DNA from: Tenacibaculum todarodis | GTDB lineage: Bacteria > Bacteroidota > Bacteroidia > Flavobacteriales > Flavobacteriaceae | Length of the DNA: 64,000 nt | Reading direction: 5' to 3' | Assembly: GCF_001889045.1 (NCBI RefSeq) | Contig: NZ_CP018155.1 | Location: 1,924,001-1,988,000 of the forward strand | Part shown: positions 17,062 to 25,973 of the stretch, piece by piece | Layout of the letters: the number at the start of each line of letters is the position of its first letter | How positions within the stretch are numbered: position 1 is the first letter of the stretch | The notes under the pieces: generated by a model | Told to the model about the DNA's origin: nothing | Seen by the model: the letters and a program-made list of their open reading frames with translations, nothing else | The model's database searches: none | Translations under genes and position numbers: made by a program

Positions 17062-17390
17062 AAGAACTGATTTACGAAAGAATAACCTACTCTTTTCACA
17101 ACAACTTGAAAACGAGATCTTGGTCTCACAGAACTGAACGTGATTTTTAGTAGAAAAGAGGGAGGATTATTAATGTTGTCGAAGTCTAAGCTTCACCGTG
17201 TATATTAAACTTAATGCTCTCTTTTATTCTTTCTGATTAAATATCAAATTTATTAAAAGACAAACTTAAGCCGTGTATAACATGTAGAATTAAAAATAAT
17301 TAATATTAAAATCGCCAACAAATGTTGTCGTTTTTTTTTGTGCTAATACTAAAAAATAGCATTAGTTTTTCCGTTCTTTGTATTCCTTAA

Positions 17391-18527
17391 ATGAAAATAC
17401 AAAGAATCACATATTTATCTTTAGGTTCTAACCAAGGAAACAGGTTAGAAAATCTACAAAAAGCAATTAATATAATTGCAGATACTATTGGTGATGTTCA
17501 AAAAATAGCTTCTGTTTACACCACACAATCGGTTGGTTTTAAAGGTGATGATTTTTTAAATACGGTAATTAAAGTTACTACCTATTTACTACCTGAGACG
17601 TTAATGCAACAACTACTTTCTATTGAAAAGGAATTAGGTAGAACACGTTCTAATTCTGGCAATTACGAAAACAGAAAAATTGACTTAGATGTTTTATTAT
17701 TAGATGATACAATTATATCTTCTGAAAATTTAATTGTTCCGCATCCTAGAATGTTAGATCGTAAATTTGTTTTAGTTCCACTAGTAGAAATTGCACCAGA
17801 TATTTTACATCCAATAGAGAAAAAATCGCTATCTATTTGTTTGGAAAACTGTACAGATTCTTCTAAAATAAAAGTGATTCCAGAAATACTTGTGCGCCCA
17901 ATTCCAATAACAGAAAAGTACAATTACATTGCTATTGAAGGGAATATTGGCGCAGGAAAAACATCTTTAGCTAATCTAATTTCTAATGAATTTAATGCCA
18001 AATTAGTTTTGGAACGCTTTGCAGACAATCCTTTTTTACCAAAGTTTTACGAAGATAATGAACGCTATGCTTTTCCGTTAGAAATGAGTTTTTTAGCCGA
18101 TAGATATCAGCAATTGTCAGATGATTTAGCGCAGTTCGATTTGTTTAAAAACTTTATAGTTTCTGATTACTATATTTTTAAATCACTAATTTTTGCACAA
18201 GTTACTTTGCAAAAAGATGAATATAAATTGTACAGAAAAATGTTCGATTTAATGTATAAGGAAATTACTAAGCCAGATTTATATGTGTATTTATATCAAA
18301 ATACGGGTAGATTATTAGCGAATATTAAAAATCGTGGTCGCGATTACGAACAAAATATTGAAGCTGAGTACCTACAAAAAATACATGATGGTTATAGTAA
18401 TTTTATACAAACGCAACAAGATTTAAACATTTTAACTATTGATGTTTCTGATCTTGATTTTGTAAATAATCCAGAAGATTACCAAACCATTCTTAGGAAG
18501 ATAAAAACACACACTAAACCTCAATAG
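17391..18527 (+). CDS. folK: Bifunctional FolK (HPPK)/deoxynucleoside kinase fusion
   Basis: 378 aa. Residues 1-165 are 6-hydroxymethyl-7,8-dihydropterin pyrophosphokinase: SLGSNQGNR, the loop ELGRTRSNSGNYENRKIDLD and PHPRMLDRKFVLVPL. It makes the diphosphate used for dihydropteroate synthesis in the folate pathway. Residues 175-378 are a deoxynucleoside kinase: P-loop EGNIGAGKTS, the substrate residues ERF at about 206, and DYYIFKSLIFA. The fusion is usual in Flavobacteriia and links folate and dNTP supply in one polypeptide. Both halves keep their motifs. The start follows a CTTTG box closely, so a short leader is likely. Confidence 0.92.
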   Translation: MKIQRITYLSLGSNQGNRLENLQKAINIIADTIGDVQKIASVYTTQSVGFKGDDFLNTVIKVTTYLLPETLMQQLLSIEKELGRTRSNSGNYENRKIDLDVLLLDDTIISSENLIVPHPRMLDRKFVLVPLVEIAPDILHPIEKKSLSICLENCTDSSKIKVIPEILVRPIPITEKYNYIAIEGNIGAGKTSLANLISNEFNAKLVLERFADNPFLPKFYEDNERYAFPLEMSFLADRYQQLSDDLAQFDLFKNFIVSDYYIFKSLIFAQVTLQKDEYKLYRKMFDLMYKEITKPDLYVYLYQNTGRLLANIKNRGRDYEQNIEAEYLQKIHDGYSNFIQTQQDLNILTIDVSDLDFVNNPEDYQTILRKIKTHTKPQ

Positions 18528-18543
18528 CGATAGCAAGTATGTT

Positions 18544-18648
18544 GCGTTAGCGATTGAAGCGTTTGTTTGAGCTCTTTTTTGGTGGTTGAGCGTAGCCGAA
18601 ACCCTAAAAAAAGCGAGTGCGGAAAGCGCGACCTGAAAGGTAACGCCC
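18544..18648. repeat. Intergenic GCGTTAGCG repeat, copy A
   Basis: Starts GCGTTAGCGATTGAAGCG and ends GAAAGCGCGACCTGAAAGG then TAACGCCC. Shares both ends with 25784-25870 and 52327-52422. The middle here contains GGTTGAGCGTAGCCGAAAC. It fills the gap between two convergent genes (folK-dNK and gldC). No coding function is likely. Confidence 0.75.
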
Positions 18649-18653
18649 AATAA

Positions 18654-18992
18654 TTATTTTTTAACTATCTCTAACTTTTCTGCAAAATACTCACAAAAAT
18701 CTCTCATTGTTGCACTCATTTTCTGATCGTCGGTAGCGCGTTCAAAAGTACCTGCCATTGAGACTAAGGTTTGATGAAAAAATTGTTTCATTTCATCTAC
18801 CGGCATGTCTTTGGTCCACAAATCCATACGAAGTGTGTCTTTAGCTTTAGAGTCCCAAACGGAAAGCATAATAGCTTTAGTTTCGGCATTAGTAACTCCG
18901 CCATCTTGTGCATTCCAAGAAATTTCTTCAGGAACTTTATTTTCGTCTAAGCCTACAGTAAATTTTATTTCAGAAGTGTGTTTTACAGCCAT
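18654..18992 (-). CDS. gldC: Gliding motility protein GldC
   Basis: 112 aa soluble protein. Whole-length match to the GldC pattern: HTSEIKFTVGLDENKVPEEI, SWNAQDGGV, SVWDSKAKDTLRMDLWTKDM and a helical end. In Flavobacterium GldC supports gliding and is thought to stabilise GldB. Its start overlaps the gldB stop by one base, the classic coupled gldB-gldC arrangement. Confidence 0.92.
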   Translation of the reverse strand: MAVKHTSEIKFTVGLDENKVPEEISWNAQDGGVTNAETKAIMLSVWDSKAKDTLRMDLWTKDMPVDEMKQFFHQTLVSMAGTFERATDDQKMSATMRDFCEYFAEKLEIVKK

Positions 18993-19951
18993 TATCGTCT
19001 TGGTTTGTATTTAGATTTTTTAAAGATTGTTTCTGTATCTAATTGTAATAATTGGCGCAAAGATACATCATTATTTTGCATATAAGAGCGTACAATTTGC
19101 CAACCAATCCAACCTCCAATTTGCCCTGGAGACTTGTTATCTTCGGCTAAATAGAACTTAGAAAATGGCGCTAAATCCATAAATCGTTTATCTAATTTTG
19201 CATCTGTACTGTAGAGTAAATCTTTCTCTACAAAATATTTCCAAATTTGCTCTTCGTTTGCAACCGCCCAATTAAACTTTTCTTGAGAATAACCGGCTTT
19301 TTCATTGTCTGAAACCTTAGGTAAATATGCATCTAATAAATACATTTTTTTTCCTTCAATAATCATTTTACCTAAAAAAGTTCTTTCTGTATTGGCTAAA
19401 ACTTGTTTTTCAATTACTGAATTAGCAACATCAACAATTATATGTTCTTTAGTGTTATTCTGTTTGATGTATTGTGGATAACTACCATAAAACTCGTGAT
19501 TTTTACCCAAATAAGCATCTAAAGAAATTAGCAATAAGCTATCTGCATAAATTACTCTATTATCATAATCTATATTGGTAAGCATGGTAATAACATTAGG
19601 CGCTACAAACTTTGGATTGTAATATTTTACATGTTTAAATAGTGAGGTAAGTTGCTCTTTTAAAGAGGTAATACCTTTAAATTCTTTTTGTGTTTCTACA
19701 AATAATTCTTGCTCGTCTTTATTATTAATTTTATTAACCCAAACAGAGTCTTGAACTCCTTTTGGAAATAATAGCGGGTATTTATTTTTTAAGGTTTGAA
19801 GGTTATCTTTTGTTGAGGAATAAAAATCTACATCAAATCGATTTACAGAAAAATTGGCTGAAACATCAGAAACATCTACAATTGTTTTCGATTCTTTATC
19901 ACAAGACAAAAAAAGAAGGGCAAGAAGAAAATAAAATAAAATTTTTCGCAT
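18992..19951 (-). CDS. gldB: Gliding motility lipoprotein GldB
   Basis: 319 aa. The lipoprotein signal ends in LFLSC (Cys17), so it is membrane anchored. The mature part has the features of GldB: RFDVDFYSS near the start, YADSLLLISLDAYLGKNHEF, and the C-terminal PGQIGGWIGWQIVRSYM, which resembles the metal-binding helices of DUF2268-type proteins. It is required for gliding with the type IX secretion motor in related species. First gene of gldB-gldC and divergent from nadE. Confidence 0.92.
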   Translation of the reverse strand: MRKILFYFLLALLFLSCDKESKTIVDVSDVSANFSVNRFDVDFYSSTKDNLQTLKNKYPLLFPKGVQDSVWVNKINNKDEQELFVETQKEFKGITSLKEQLTSLFKHVKYYNPKFVAPNVITMLTNIDYDNRVIYADSLLLISLDAYLGKNHEFYGSYPQYIKQNNTKEHIIVDVANSVIEKQVLANTERTFLGKMIIEGKKMYLLDAYLPKVSDNEKAGYSQEKFNWAVANEEQIWKYFVEKDLLYSTDAKLDKRFMDLAPFSKFYLAEDNKSPGQIGGWIGWQIVRSYMQNNDVSLRQLLQLDTETIFKKSKYKPRR

Positions 19952-20098
19952 TATATTAGCTATTCAGAATATAACGTCAAAAATAATAAAGAATTTCATT
20001 AAACTCTTTATTTAGTTTCCGAAACAAGTTCGGAATGATAATTAACAGGAAACTTCGAAGAAAAACTTCGAAGAACAATTTTAAAAAATAGTTTATCA

Positions 20099-20887
20099 AT
20101 GAATACCGAGAAAGTTACCAATCATATTGTAAAATGGTTAAAAGAGTATGCTGAAAATGCAAAAGTAAAAGGTTTTGTTGTTGGTATTTCTGGCGGTATT
20201 GATTCTGCAGTAACATCTACTTTGTGTGCTAAAACTGGTTTTCCTACTTTATGTGTTGAATTGCCAATACACCAGGCAGAGAGTCAGGTAAACAGAGGAA
20301 ATGAACATATTGCACAACTTAAAAAACGTTTTAAAAATGTTAGTGAAGCAGAAGTTAATTTAACTTCTACGTTTGAAGATTTTAAAACTAATGTTCCACA
20401 AACTGAAGATGCTGCCAAGGTTGCTTTAGCAGAAGCTAACACAAGAGCTCGTTTAAGAATGACAACCTTATATTATTTTGCAGGTTTACACGGTTATTTA
20501 GTTGCTGGTACAGGAAATAAAGTTGAAGATTTTGGTGTTGGGTTTTACACAAAATACGGAGATGGCGGTGTGGATTTGAGTCCAATTGCTGATTTGGTAA
20601 AGTCTGAAGTTTTTGCTTTAGCAGCACATTTAGAAGTTCCAGATTCTATACAAAACGCACAACCTACAGATGGTTTATTTGGTGATAGTAGAACTGATGA
20701 AGATCAAATTGGCGCTTCTTATGACGAACTAGAATGGGCTATGAAAATGCAAGATGAAGGTAAAGTTAATGCAGATTTTAATGGTAGGGAATTGGAAGTT
20801 TTTAAAATATACACAAGATTAAACAGCATAAATCAGCACAAAATGTTGCCAATACCTGTTTGTGAAATCCCTAATGACTTAAAGTAA
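20099..20887 (+). CDS. nadE: NH3-dependent NAD+ synthetase
   Basis: 262 aa. Converts deamido-NAD to NAD with ATP and ammonia. The P-loop-like pyrophosphatase motif SGGIDSAVTS is at about 29; GTGNKVEDFGVGFYTKYGDG and VDLSPIADLVKSEVF are the dimer and substrate regions. No glutaminase domain, so free ammonia is the nitrogen donor. It is next to gldB as in other Flavobacteriaceae. Upstream 20018-20075 has short hairpin repeats (CCGAAACAAGTTCGGAATGA and a CTTCGAAG palindrome). Confidence 0.93.
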   Translation: MNTEKVTNHIVKWLKEYAENAKVKGFVVGISGGIDSAVTSTLCAKTGFPTLCVELPIHQAESQVNRGNEHIAQLKKRFKNVSEAEVNLTSTFEDFKTNVPQTEDAAKVALAEANTRARLRMTTLYYFAGLHGYLVAGTGNKVEDFGVGFYTKYGDGGVDLSPIADLVKSEVFALAAHLEVPDSIQNAQPTDGLFGDSRTDEDQIGASYDELEWAMKMQDEGKVNADFNGRELEVFKIYTRLNSINQHKMLPIPVCEIPNDLK

Positions 20888-21013
20888 ATTAGCTTGTATC
20901 ATTAATTTCTTTATACGTCTATACGTTCTTTTTTTAGAGCCAGTAAAAATAATATGAAACGGCAATAAAATAAAGTGCGCTACAACAAGTAAAATTTGAT
21001 AAATAGTATACAT
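20879..21013 (-). CDS. 44-aa membrane microprotein, paralogue 1
   Basis: Read from ATG 21013 to TAA 20879: MYTIYQILLVVAHFILLPFH, then IIFTGSKKRTYRRIKKLMIQ and ANLL. It has an N-terminal membrane helix, then the basic motif TGSKKR-x-Y-R-x-IKK and the end A-N-L-L. A second gene of exactly the same length and the same C-terminal pattern lies 75 bp upstream on the same strand (21089-21223), which strongly supports that both are real. It overlaps the nadE stop convergently by 9 bp. Family unknown. Confidence 0.7.
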   Translation of the reverse strand: MYTIYQILLVVAHFILLPFHIIFTGSKKRTYRRIKKLMIQANLL

Positions 21014-21088
21014 TTTTATTTCTTTTTGGTATACTTATGACACCCAAAGACTTAAAAAGTCACAATTAACAAAATAACAAGCTGAAAC

Positions 21089-21223
21089 TTAAAGTAAGTT
21101 TGCAGCTATCATTGTTTTTTTAATTTTACGATATGCTCGCTTTTTTGATCCTGTTGAAATAACATCAAAAGGAAGAACTATTATTAGCTTAAGCAGCTTC
21201 AATATTTGAAGTACTCTTTTCAT
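21089..21223 (-). CDS. 44-aa membrane microprotein, paralogue 2
   Basis: Read from ATG 21223 to TAA 21089: MKRVLQILKLLKLIIVLPFD, then VISTGSKKRAYRKIKKTMIA and ANLL. The C-terminal halves of the two neighbours match at TGSKKR-x-YR-x-IKK-x-MI-x-ANLL, whereas the membrane helices differ in sequence but not in character. A tandem duplication followed by selection on the basic tail explains this. The tail would face the cytoplasm by the positive-inside rule. Function unknown. Confidence 0.7.
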   Translation of the reverse strand: MKRVLQILKLLKLIIVLPFDVISTGSKKRAYRKIKKTMIAANLL

Positions 21224-21348
21224 AATTTATATTTTTAAATTCTTTTTCACGGAAATTTTAGAATCCAAAGATAGTTAAAAAAAAGAGTAAAAATACTAAT
21301 TTACAATTAGTTAACATTAAAACAAGGAAAACACTTAAACTGAAATAG

Positions 21349-23367
21349 TTAAATTACCCTGTTTAATTTCTCGTATAATTTAATTTTAAGATTGGTGTAA
21401 TCTTGTATTAACTCTAGGTTAATAATAGGTTTTTCCTCGGAAGGATCTGGAGTAATTAAGTCTTTAATTTTACGATCTATTAATACTCTACGAATATTAA
21501 AAACTGCATCTGAGATTAATTTTGGTAAGATTTTACTTGCTTCGGTTACATAGATGTTTTTACGTTCCCAATCGCTTAATTGTCTTTTAGGATTTTCTTC
21601 ATCCATTAAAATAGAAGTAACCAAAGATGTTACCTCTACATTTTGATGGCTTGTAAGTTGAGCTACATCTATTTTTTCAGCTTGATTTAACTGATGTATC
21701 ATCTCAAAATAAACTTCTTGAAAAAGCGGATTTGTAAACTCAATCTCATCGTCTTGCAAGTGTAAATAGACTTCTTTTGAAACTTGATTTGTATGACTTT
21801 CTTTTTCAATTGTCACCTTACCATTTTCATCTTCAACTTCAATAAAATCAACAAAATCTGCTTCTTCATTTCCGTATAAAAGTAAAATTCTAATAATTTC
21901 TTTTTCTAAAATTAAAAGCTGATCTATTTTTTCTGAAGAAACACCACCTTTAACCAAGCCCATTTGCGCTTGTTCTTGTTCTAGAAAATACTCTGGCGGC
22001 GGTTCATTTGGATCTACATTAGAATTACTTCTTGAACTTGTTTTCTTTCGCTGATTAGCAGCTTCTTTACTTATAATTTGTGCTAACTCACTAAATAAAA
22101 CACGTTCAGAAATGTCCATAATATTAGAACATTCTTGCACGTACACTTCTCGTTGAATTGCATCTGGAATTTTAGAAATACTGGTAACAATATCTCTTAT
22201 TAATCCAGCTTTTTTAACCGGATCATTATTTGCTTCTTTTAATAAAAGTGATACTTTAAAATTGATAAAATCTTTCGCAGAAGTATCTAAATATTCTTTT
22301 AATTCGGCATCAGAATGTGATTTTGCAAAACTATCTGGATCTTCTCCATCAGGAAACTGAACCACTTTTACGTTCATTCCTTGCTCTAAAATTAAATCTA
22401 TTCCACGAATGGAAGCCCTAATTCCGGCAGCATCACCATCAAAAAGTACAGTAATATTTTTTGTTAATCTATTTACCAATCTAATTTGATCTGATGTTAA
22501 AGCTGTTCCTGAAGAGGCAACAACATTTTCTACTCCAGATTGATTAAAAGAAATTACATCTGTATAACCTTCAACCAAATAACAATTATCTTGTTTGGCT
22601 ATTTCTTTTTTTGCTTGATAAATTCCGTACAGAATTTTACTCTTATGATAAATATCACTTTCGGGTGAATTTAAGTATTTAGCGGCTTTTTTATCGTTGG
22701 TAAGAATTCTTCCACCAAAACCTAAAATTCTACCAGACATTGAGTGAATTGGAAACAAAACACGGCCTTTAAATCGATCGAATTGTTTACCACCTTCTTT
22801 AACAATTGTTAAACCAGTGGAAGCTAAGTATTTTATATCGTATCCTTTATCTAAAGCTGCATTTGTAAAGTTATCCCATTCATCTTTACAATATCCTAAT
22901 TCAAACTTTTTTATCGTTTCTTCTGTAAATCCACGTTCTTTAAAATAACTGTAACCAATTGCTTTACCTTGTTGAGAATTTAGCATTAAATCATGAAAAT
23001 AATCTTTGGCAAACTTAGACACCAAAAACATACTTTCTCGTTCGTTAATTTTCTCTTTTTCCTCGTTAGTTTGTTCGGTTTCTTCAATTTCTATATTGTA
23101 CTTTTTTGCCAACCAACGTATGGCTTCTGGATACGAATAATGCTCGTGTTCCATTAAAAAAGAAATTGCATTTCCACCTTTTCCTGTAGAAAAATCTTTC
23201 CAGATTTGTTTTACTGGAGACACCATAAATGATGGTGATTTTTCATCTACAAAGGGACTTAATCCTTTAAAGTTACTTCCAGCTTTTTTTAGCTGAACAA
23301 ATTCACCAATAACCTCCTCTACTCTTGCAGTTTCAAAAACACGGTCTATGGTTTGTTTGGTTATCAT
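21349..23367 (-). CDS. dnaG: DNA primase DnaG, without the usual zinc ligands
   Basis: 672 aa. Synthesises RNA primers at the replication fork. The TOPRIM region is present (EGYTDVISFNQSGVENVVAS with catalytic Glu, later VLFDGDAAGIRASIRG), as is RFKGRVLFPIHSMSGRILGF of the RNA polymerase domain. The N-terminal zinc-ribbon region is recognisable (NFKGLSPFVDEKSPSFMVSP) but the Cys/His positions read S, V, K and G, so no zinc site remains; I recall the same in other Flavobacteriia. The C-terminal 200 residues would bind helicase. A -7 box lies 7 bp before the start. Confidence 0.93.
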   Translation of the reverse strand: MITKQTIDRVFETARVEEVIGEFVQLKKAGSNFKGLSPFVDEKSPSFMVSPVKQIWKDFSTGKGGNAISFLMEHEHYSYPEAIRWLAKKYNIEIEETEQTNEEKEKINERESMFLVSKFAKDYFHDLMLNSQQGKAIGYSYFKERGFTEETIKKFELGYCKDEWDNFTNAALDKGYDIKYLASTGLTIVKEGGKQFDRFKGRVLFPIHSMSGRILGFGGRILTNDKKAAKYLNSPESDIYHKSKILYGIYQAKKEIAKQDNCYLVEGYTDVISFNQSGVENVVASSGTALTSDQIRLVNRLTKNITVLFDGDAAGIRASIRGIDLILEQGMNVKVVQFPDGEDPDSFAKSHSDAELKEYLDTSAKDFINFKVSLLLKEANNDPVKKAGLIRDIVTSISKIPDAIQREVYVQECSNIMDISERVLFSELAQIISKEAANQRKKTSSRSNSNVDPNEPPPEYFLEQEQAQMGLVKGGVSSEKIDQLLILEKEIIRILLLYGNEEADFVDFIEVEDENGKVTIEKESHTNQVSKEVYLHLQDDEIEFTNPLFQEVYFEMIHQLNQAEKIDVAQLTSHQNVEVTSLVTSILMDEENPKRQLSDWERKNIYVTEASKILPKLISDAVFNIRRVLIDRKIKDLITPDPSEEKPIINLELIQDYTNLKIKLYEKLNRVI

Positions 23368-23374
23368 AAGATTA

Positions 23375-23382
23375 CAAATGTA
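23375..23382 (-). promoter_or_regulatory. Promoter -7 box for dnaG
   Basis: TACATTTG on the minus strand fits TAnnTTTG of Bacteroidota. It lies 7 bp before the dnaG start codon and directly after the clpX terminator, so the message should be nearly leaderless. Confidence 0.6.
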
Positions 23383-23418
23383 AAAAAAACCTCACAGATT
23401 TTATACACTGTGAGGTTT
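23382..23418 (-). terminator. Terminator after clpX
   Basis: The arms AAACCTCACAG and CTGTGAGGTTT enclose a 10-base AT loop, followed on the minus strand by T8. It lies 23 bp after the clpX stop and separates clpX from dnaG. Confidence 0.85.
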
Positions 23419-23440
23419 GTCTTTTGGGTATTATATTTTT

Positions 23441-24679
23441 CTAAGAAGCTGCTCTTAGTTTTTTAAGTGTTGTATTTGTCAATTTACTTTCTGCATATGC
23501 TAAATCTACTACAAACTCTTTTTCGTCAGAACTTGGTAAATCGAACATTGCATCGGTTAAAATAGCTTCACAAAGTGAACGTAATCCACGAGCTCCAAGC
23601 TTATACTCAACTGCTTTTCCAACAATATAAAGAAGCGCATCTTCTGTCATAGAAAAAGCAACATCATCCATTGCAAAAAGCTTTGTATATTGCTTAATTA
23701 TTGAATTTTTAGGCTCAGTTAAAATTGCTCTTAATGTATTAGCATCTAACGGATTCATATAACTTAACACTGGTAAACGACCAATAATTTCTGGTATTAA
23801 CCCAAATGCTTTTAAATCTGAAGGAATGATGTATTGTAATAAATTATCATCATCTACTTTATCATCATCTAAAGAAGCGCTAAAACCAACAGCTTGCATA
23901 TTTAAACGCTTGCTGATTATTCTATCAATTCCAGAAAATGCGCCACCTGCAATAAATAAAATATCTTTAGTATCTACTTGAATAAATTTTTGATCTGGAT
24001 GTTTTCTTCCTCCTTTTGGCGCAACATTTACAACTGTACCTTCCAATAATTTTAATAAAGCTTGTTGAACTCCTTCTCCAGAAACATCTCTTGTTATTGA
24101 AGGATTATCTCCTTTACGAGCTATTTTATCTATTTCATCAATAAATACAATTCCTCTTTGTGCTTTTATTACATCGTAATCTGCAGCTTGTAATAAACGG
24201 CTTAAAATACTTTCAACATCTTCTCCAACATAACCTGCTTGTGTTAAAACGGTTGCATCAACAATTGAAAATGGCACGTTTAACATTTTAGCAATTGTTC
24301 TTGCTACTAAAGTTTTTCCTGTACCCGTTTCTCCAACTAAAACAATGTTAGATTTTTCTATTTCTACTTCATTTTCTTCGTCTTTTACTTGTAACAATCT
24401 TTTATAGTGATTGTAAACAGCAACTGACATCGATTTTTTGGTTTGATCTTGTCCAATGATATATTCATCTAAAAACGCCTTAATTTCTTTTGGTTTTTTT
24501 AACGTTAAATCTTTAGATAAACTCGTAGAGGTTGCTTCGGCTATTTCTTCTTCTACAATACCATGTGCTTGTTCAATACATTTATCGCAAATATGTGCAT
24601 CTACACCTGCAATAAGCAAATCTGTTTCTGGTTTTTTACGACCACAAAACGAGCATTGTAAGTTTTCTTCTTTCGACAT
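23441..24679 (-). CDS. clpX: ATP-dependent protease ATP-binding subunit ClpX
   Basis: 412 aa AAA+ unfoldase. N-terminal zinc-binding domain with CSFCGRKKP and CDKCIEQA; Walker A GETGTGKT at about 117; Walker [10 protein letters not shown]; arginine-finger region [15 protein letters not shown]; and the pore loop in [16 protein letters not shown]. It feeds substrates to ClpP, encoded 54 bp upstream on the same strand. The gap contains a small repeat (GATTCCTGC-TTTCGCAGGAATGA), a type common in this genome group. Confidence 0.97.
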   Translation of the reverse strand: MSKEENLQCSFCGRKKPETDLLIAGVDAHICDKCIEQAHGIVEEEIAEATSTSLSKDLTLKKPKEIKAFLDEYIIGQDQTKKSMSVAVYNHYKRLLQVKDEENEVEIEKSNIVLVGETGTGKTLVARTIAKMLNVPFSIVDATVLTQAGYVGEDVESILSRLLQAADYDVIKAQRGIVFIDEIDKIARKGDNPSITRDVSGEGVQQALLKLLEGTVVNVAPKGGRKHPDQKFIQVDTKDILFIAGGAFSGIDRIISKRLNMQAVGFSASLDDDKVDDDNLLQYIIPSDLKAFGLIPEIIGRLPVLSYMNPLDANTLRAILTEPKNSIIKQYTKLFAMDDVAFSMTEDALLYIVGKAVEYKLGARGLRSLCEAILTDAMFDLPSSDEKEFVVDLAYAESKLTNTTLKKLRAAS

Positions 24680-24695
24680 TTTATCCTTCTTTTAT

Positions 24696-24724
24696 GATGA
24701 GATTCCTGCTTTCGCAGGAATGAC
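24696..24724. repeat. Short hairpin repeat between clpP and clpX
   Basis: GAGATTCCTGCTTTCGCAGG followed by AATGACAAA: an ATTCCTGC/GCAGGAAT stem of 8 bp with a TTTC loop. Similar elements (GATTCTGAAACGAGTTCAGAATGAC at 25932-25957, CCGAAACAAGTTCGGAATGA at 20019-20038) share the layout stem-loop-stem-ATGA, so this looks like a family of small mobile or REP-like hairpins. Confidence 0.55.
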
Positions 24725-24733
24725 AAACTTGTA

Positions 24734-25393
24734 TTATTTTCTTGTTAAAATTTCGTCTACCATTCCGTAAGCTTTTGCTTCGTCTGCTTTCATCCAATAA
24801 TCTCTGTCTGAATCGTGATCAACTTTTTCTACTGTTTGACCAGAATGTTTTGCTATAATTTGATACAATTCATCTTTTAACTTTAAGATTTCACGAGCTG
24901 TAATTTCTATGTCAGATGCTTGCCCTTGCGCGCCACCTAATGGTTGATGAATCATAACTCTTGAGTGTGGTAAAGCTGATCTTTTTCCTGGTGCTCCTGC
25001 ACACATTAAAACTGCTCCCATTGATGCTGCCATTCCTGTACAAATTGTTGCTACATCTGGTTTTATAAACTGCATAGTGTCATAAATACCTAAACCTGCA
25101 TAAACGCCTCCTCCTGGAGAATTAATGTATATTGAAATATCTTTGCTTGCGTCTACACTTTCTAAAAATAATAATTGCGCTTGAATAACATTTGCTACTT
25201 GGTCGTTAATTCCTGTACCAAGAAATATAATTCTATCCATCATTAAACGAGAAAAAACATCCATTTGAGTAATGTTCATTTGACGTTCTTCCATAATATA
25301 TGGCGTTAAACTACTTGTTATTTTACCTAAGTATGTGCTGTTAATTCCGTGATGTTTTGTTGCGTATTTTTCGAACTCTTTTCCGTAATCCAT
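24734..25393 (-). CDS. clpP: ATP-dependent Clp protease proteolytic subunit ClpP
   Basis: 219 aa serine protease. Catalytic Ser in GMAASMGAVLM, His in SRVMIHQPLGGAQGQASDIE and Asp in the following DRDYWM region. IFLGTGINDQVANVI and YINSPGGGVYAGLGIYD form the oligomer and substrate groove. Forms the ClpXP chamber with the next gene. Same strand and order tig-clpP-clpX as in many bacteria, but here 580 bp of repeat-rich DNA separate it from tig. Confidence 0.97.
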   Translation of the reverse strand: MDYGKEFEKYATKHHGINSTYLGKITSSLTPYIMEERQMNITQMDVFSRLMMDRIIFLGTGINDQVANVIQAQLLFLESVDASKDISIYINSPGGGVYAGLGIYDTMQFIKPDVATICTGMAASMGAVLMCAGAPGKRSALPHSRVMIHQPLGGAQGQASDIEITAREILKLKDELYQIIAKHSGQTVEKVDHDSDRDYWMKADEAKAYGMVDEILTRK

Positions 25394-25639
25394 TTTGAGT
25401 TTTATTTTAGTTATAAGTTGTAAAGATACGAAGATTTTGTCTTTTAGACTATTAGATTTGTAGATACAAGAAATAAGACTTTAAATCAATGTTTTAAAGA
25501 AGTAGATTCCTTTGTGACGAGGATGAAACATGTGGTTTTCTTTAGTTTTTTTCTTTTTTCCATTGATGAAAAAACTGAATCAAGATCAGCTCAGGCTTCA
25601 ATAAAAAAACACCAATTGCAGCATGTTTATTTAAGCCCA

Positions 25640-25680
25640 CATTAAAACACCCCTAAAGTCCCCTCAAGGGGACAATTGCA
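25640..25680. repeat. Hairpin repeat CCCCTAAAGTCCCCTCAAGGGGAC
   Basis: GTCCCC-TCAA-GGGGAC is a perfect 6-bp stem preceded by ACACCCCTAAA. I recall this word as a dispersed intergenic repeat in Flavobacteriaceae. The gap 25394-25973 holds this element, the GCGTTAGCG repeat and no convincing gene. Confidence 0.45.
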
Positions 25681-25783
25681 AACGAATTTACTTTTATTTT
25701 TTTAAGGTATTGTAATTACTTTTATACTTAAAATAAAGAAGAAATTAACCAACTGAAATAACAATTGGTTAATAAATACGCCC

Positions 25784-25870
25784 GCGTTAGCGATTGAAGC
25801 GTTTGTTTGAGCTCTTTTTGAGGCACGAAAAAAAGCGAGTGCGGAAAGCGCGACCTGAAAGGTAACGCCC
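25784..25870. repeat. Intergenic GCGTTAGCG repeat, copy B
   Basis: Ends as in copy A, but the middle is GAGCTCTTTTTGAGGCACGA followed by AAAAAAGCGAG, which can fold into a hairpin. The tail continues to TTTCGACTACGCTCAATAC, a further common repeat word. Almost the same TTTTTGAGGCACGA core recurs inside the mobile element near 2300. Confidence 0.75.
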
Positions 25871-25973
25871 ATATTTCGACTACGCTCAATACAAGAAAAA
25901 ACCGACACTTTCGCATCGGTTTTTAGGTTTTGAAAGATTCTGAAACGAGTTCAGAATGACAAATAAACAAGGT

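Noticed and set aside
18528..18660. Coding region in the repeat-filled gap between folK-dNK and gldC
   Set aside because: The short frame there follows repeat copy A and similar frames occur in the other copies, so it reflects the repeat.
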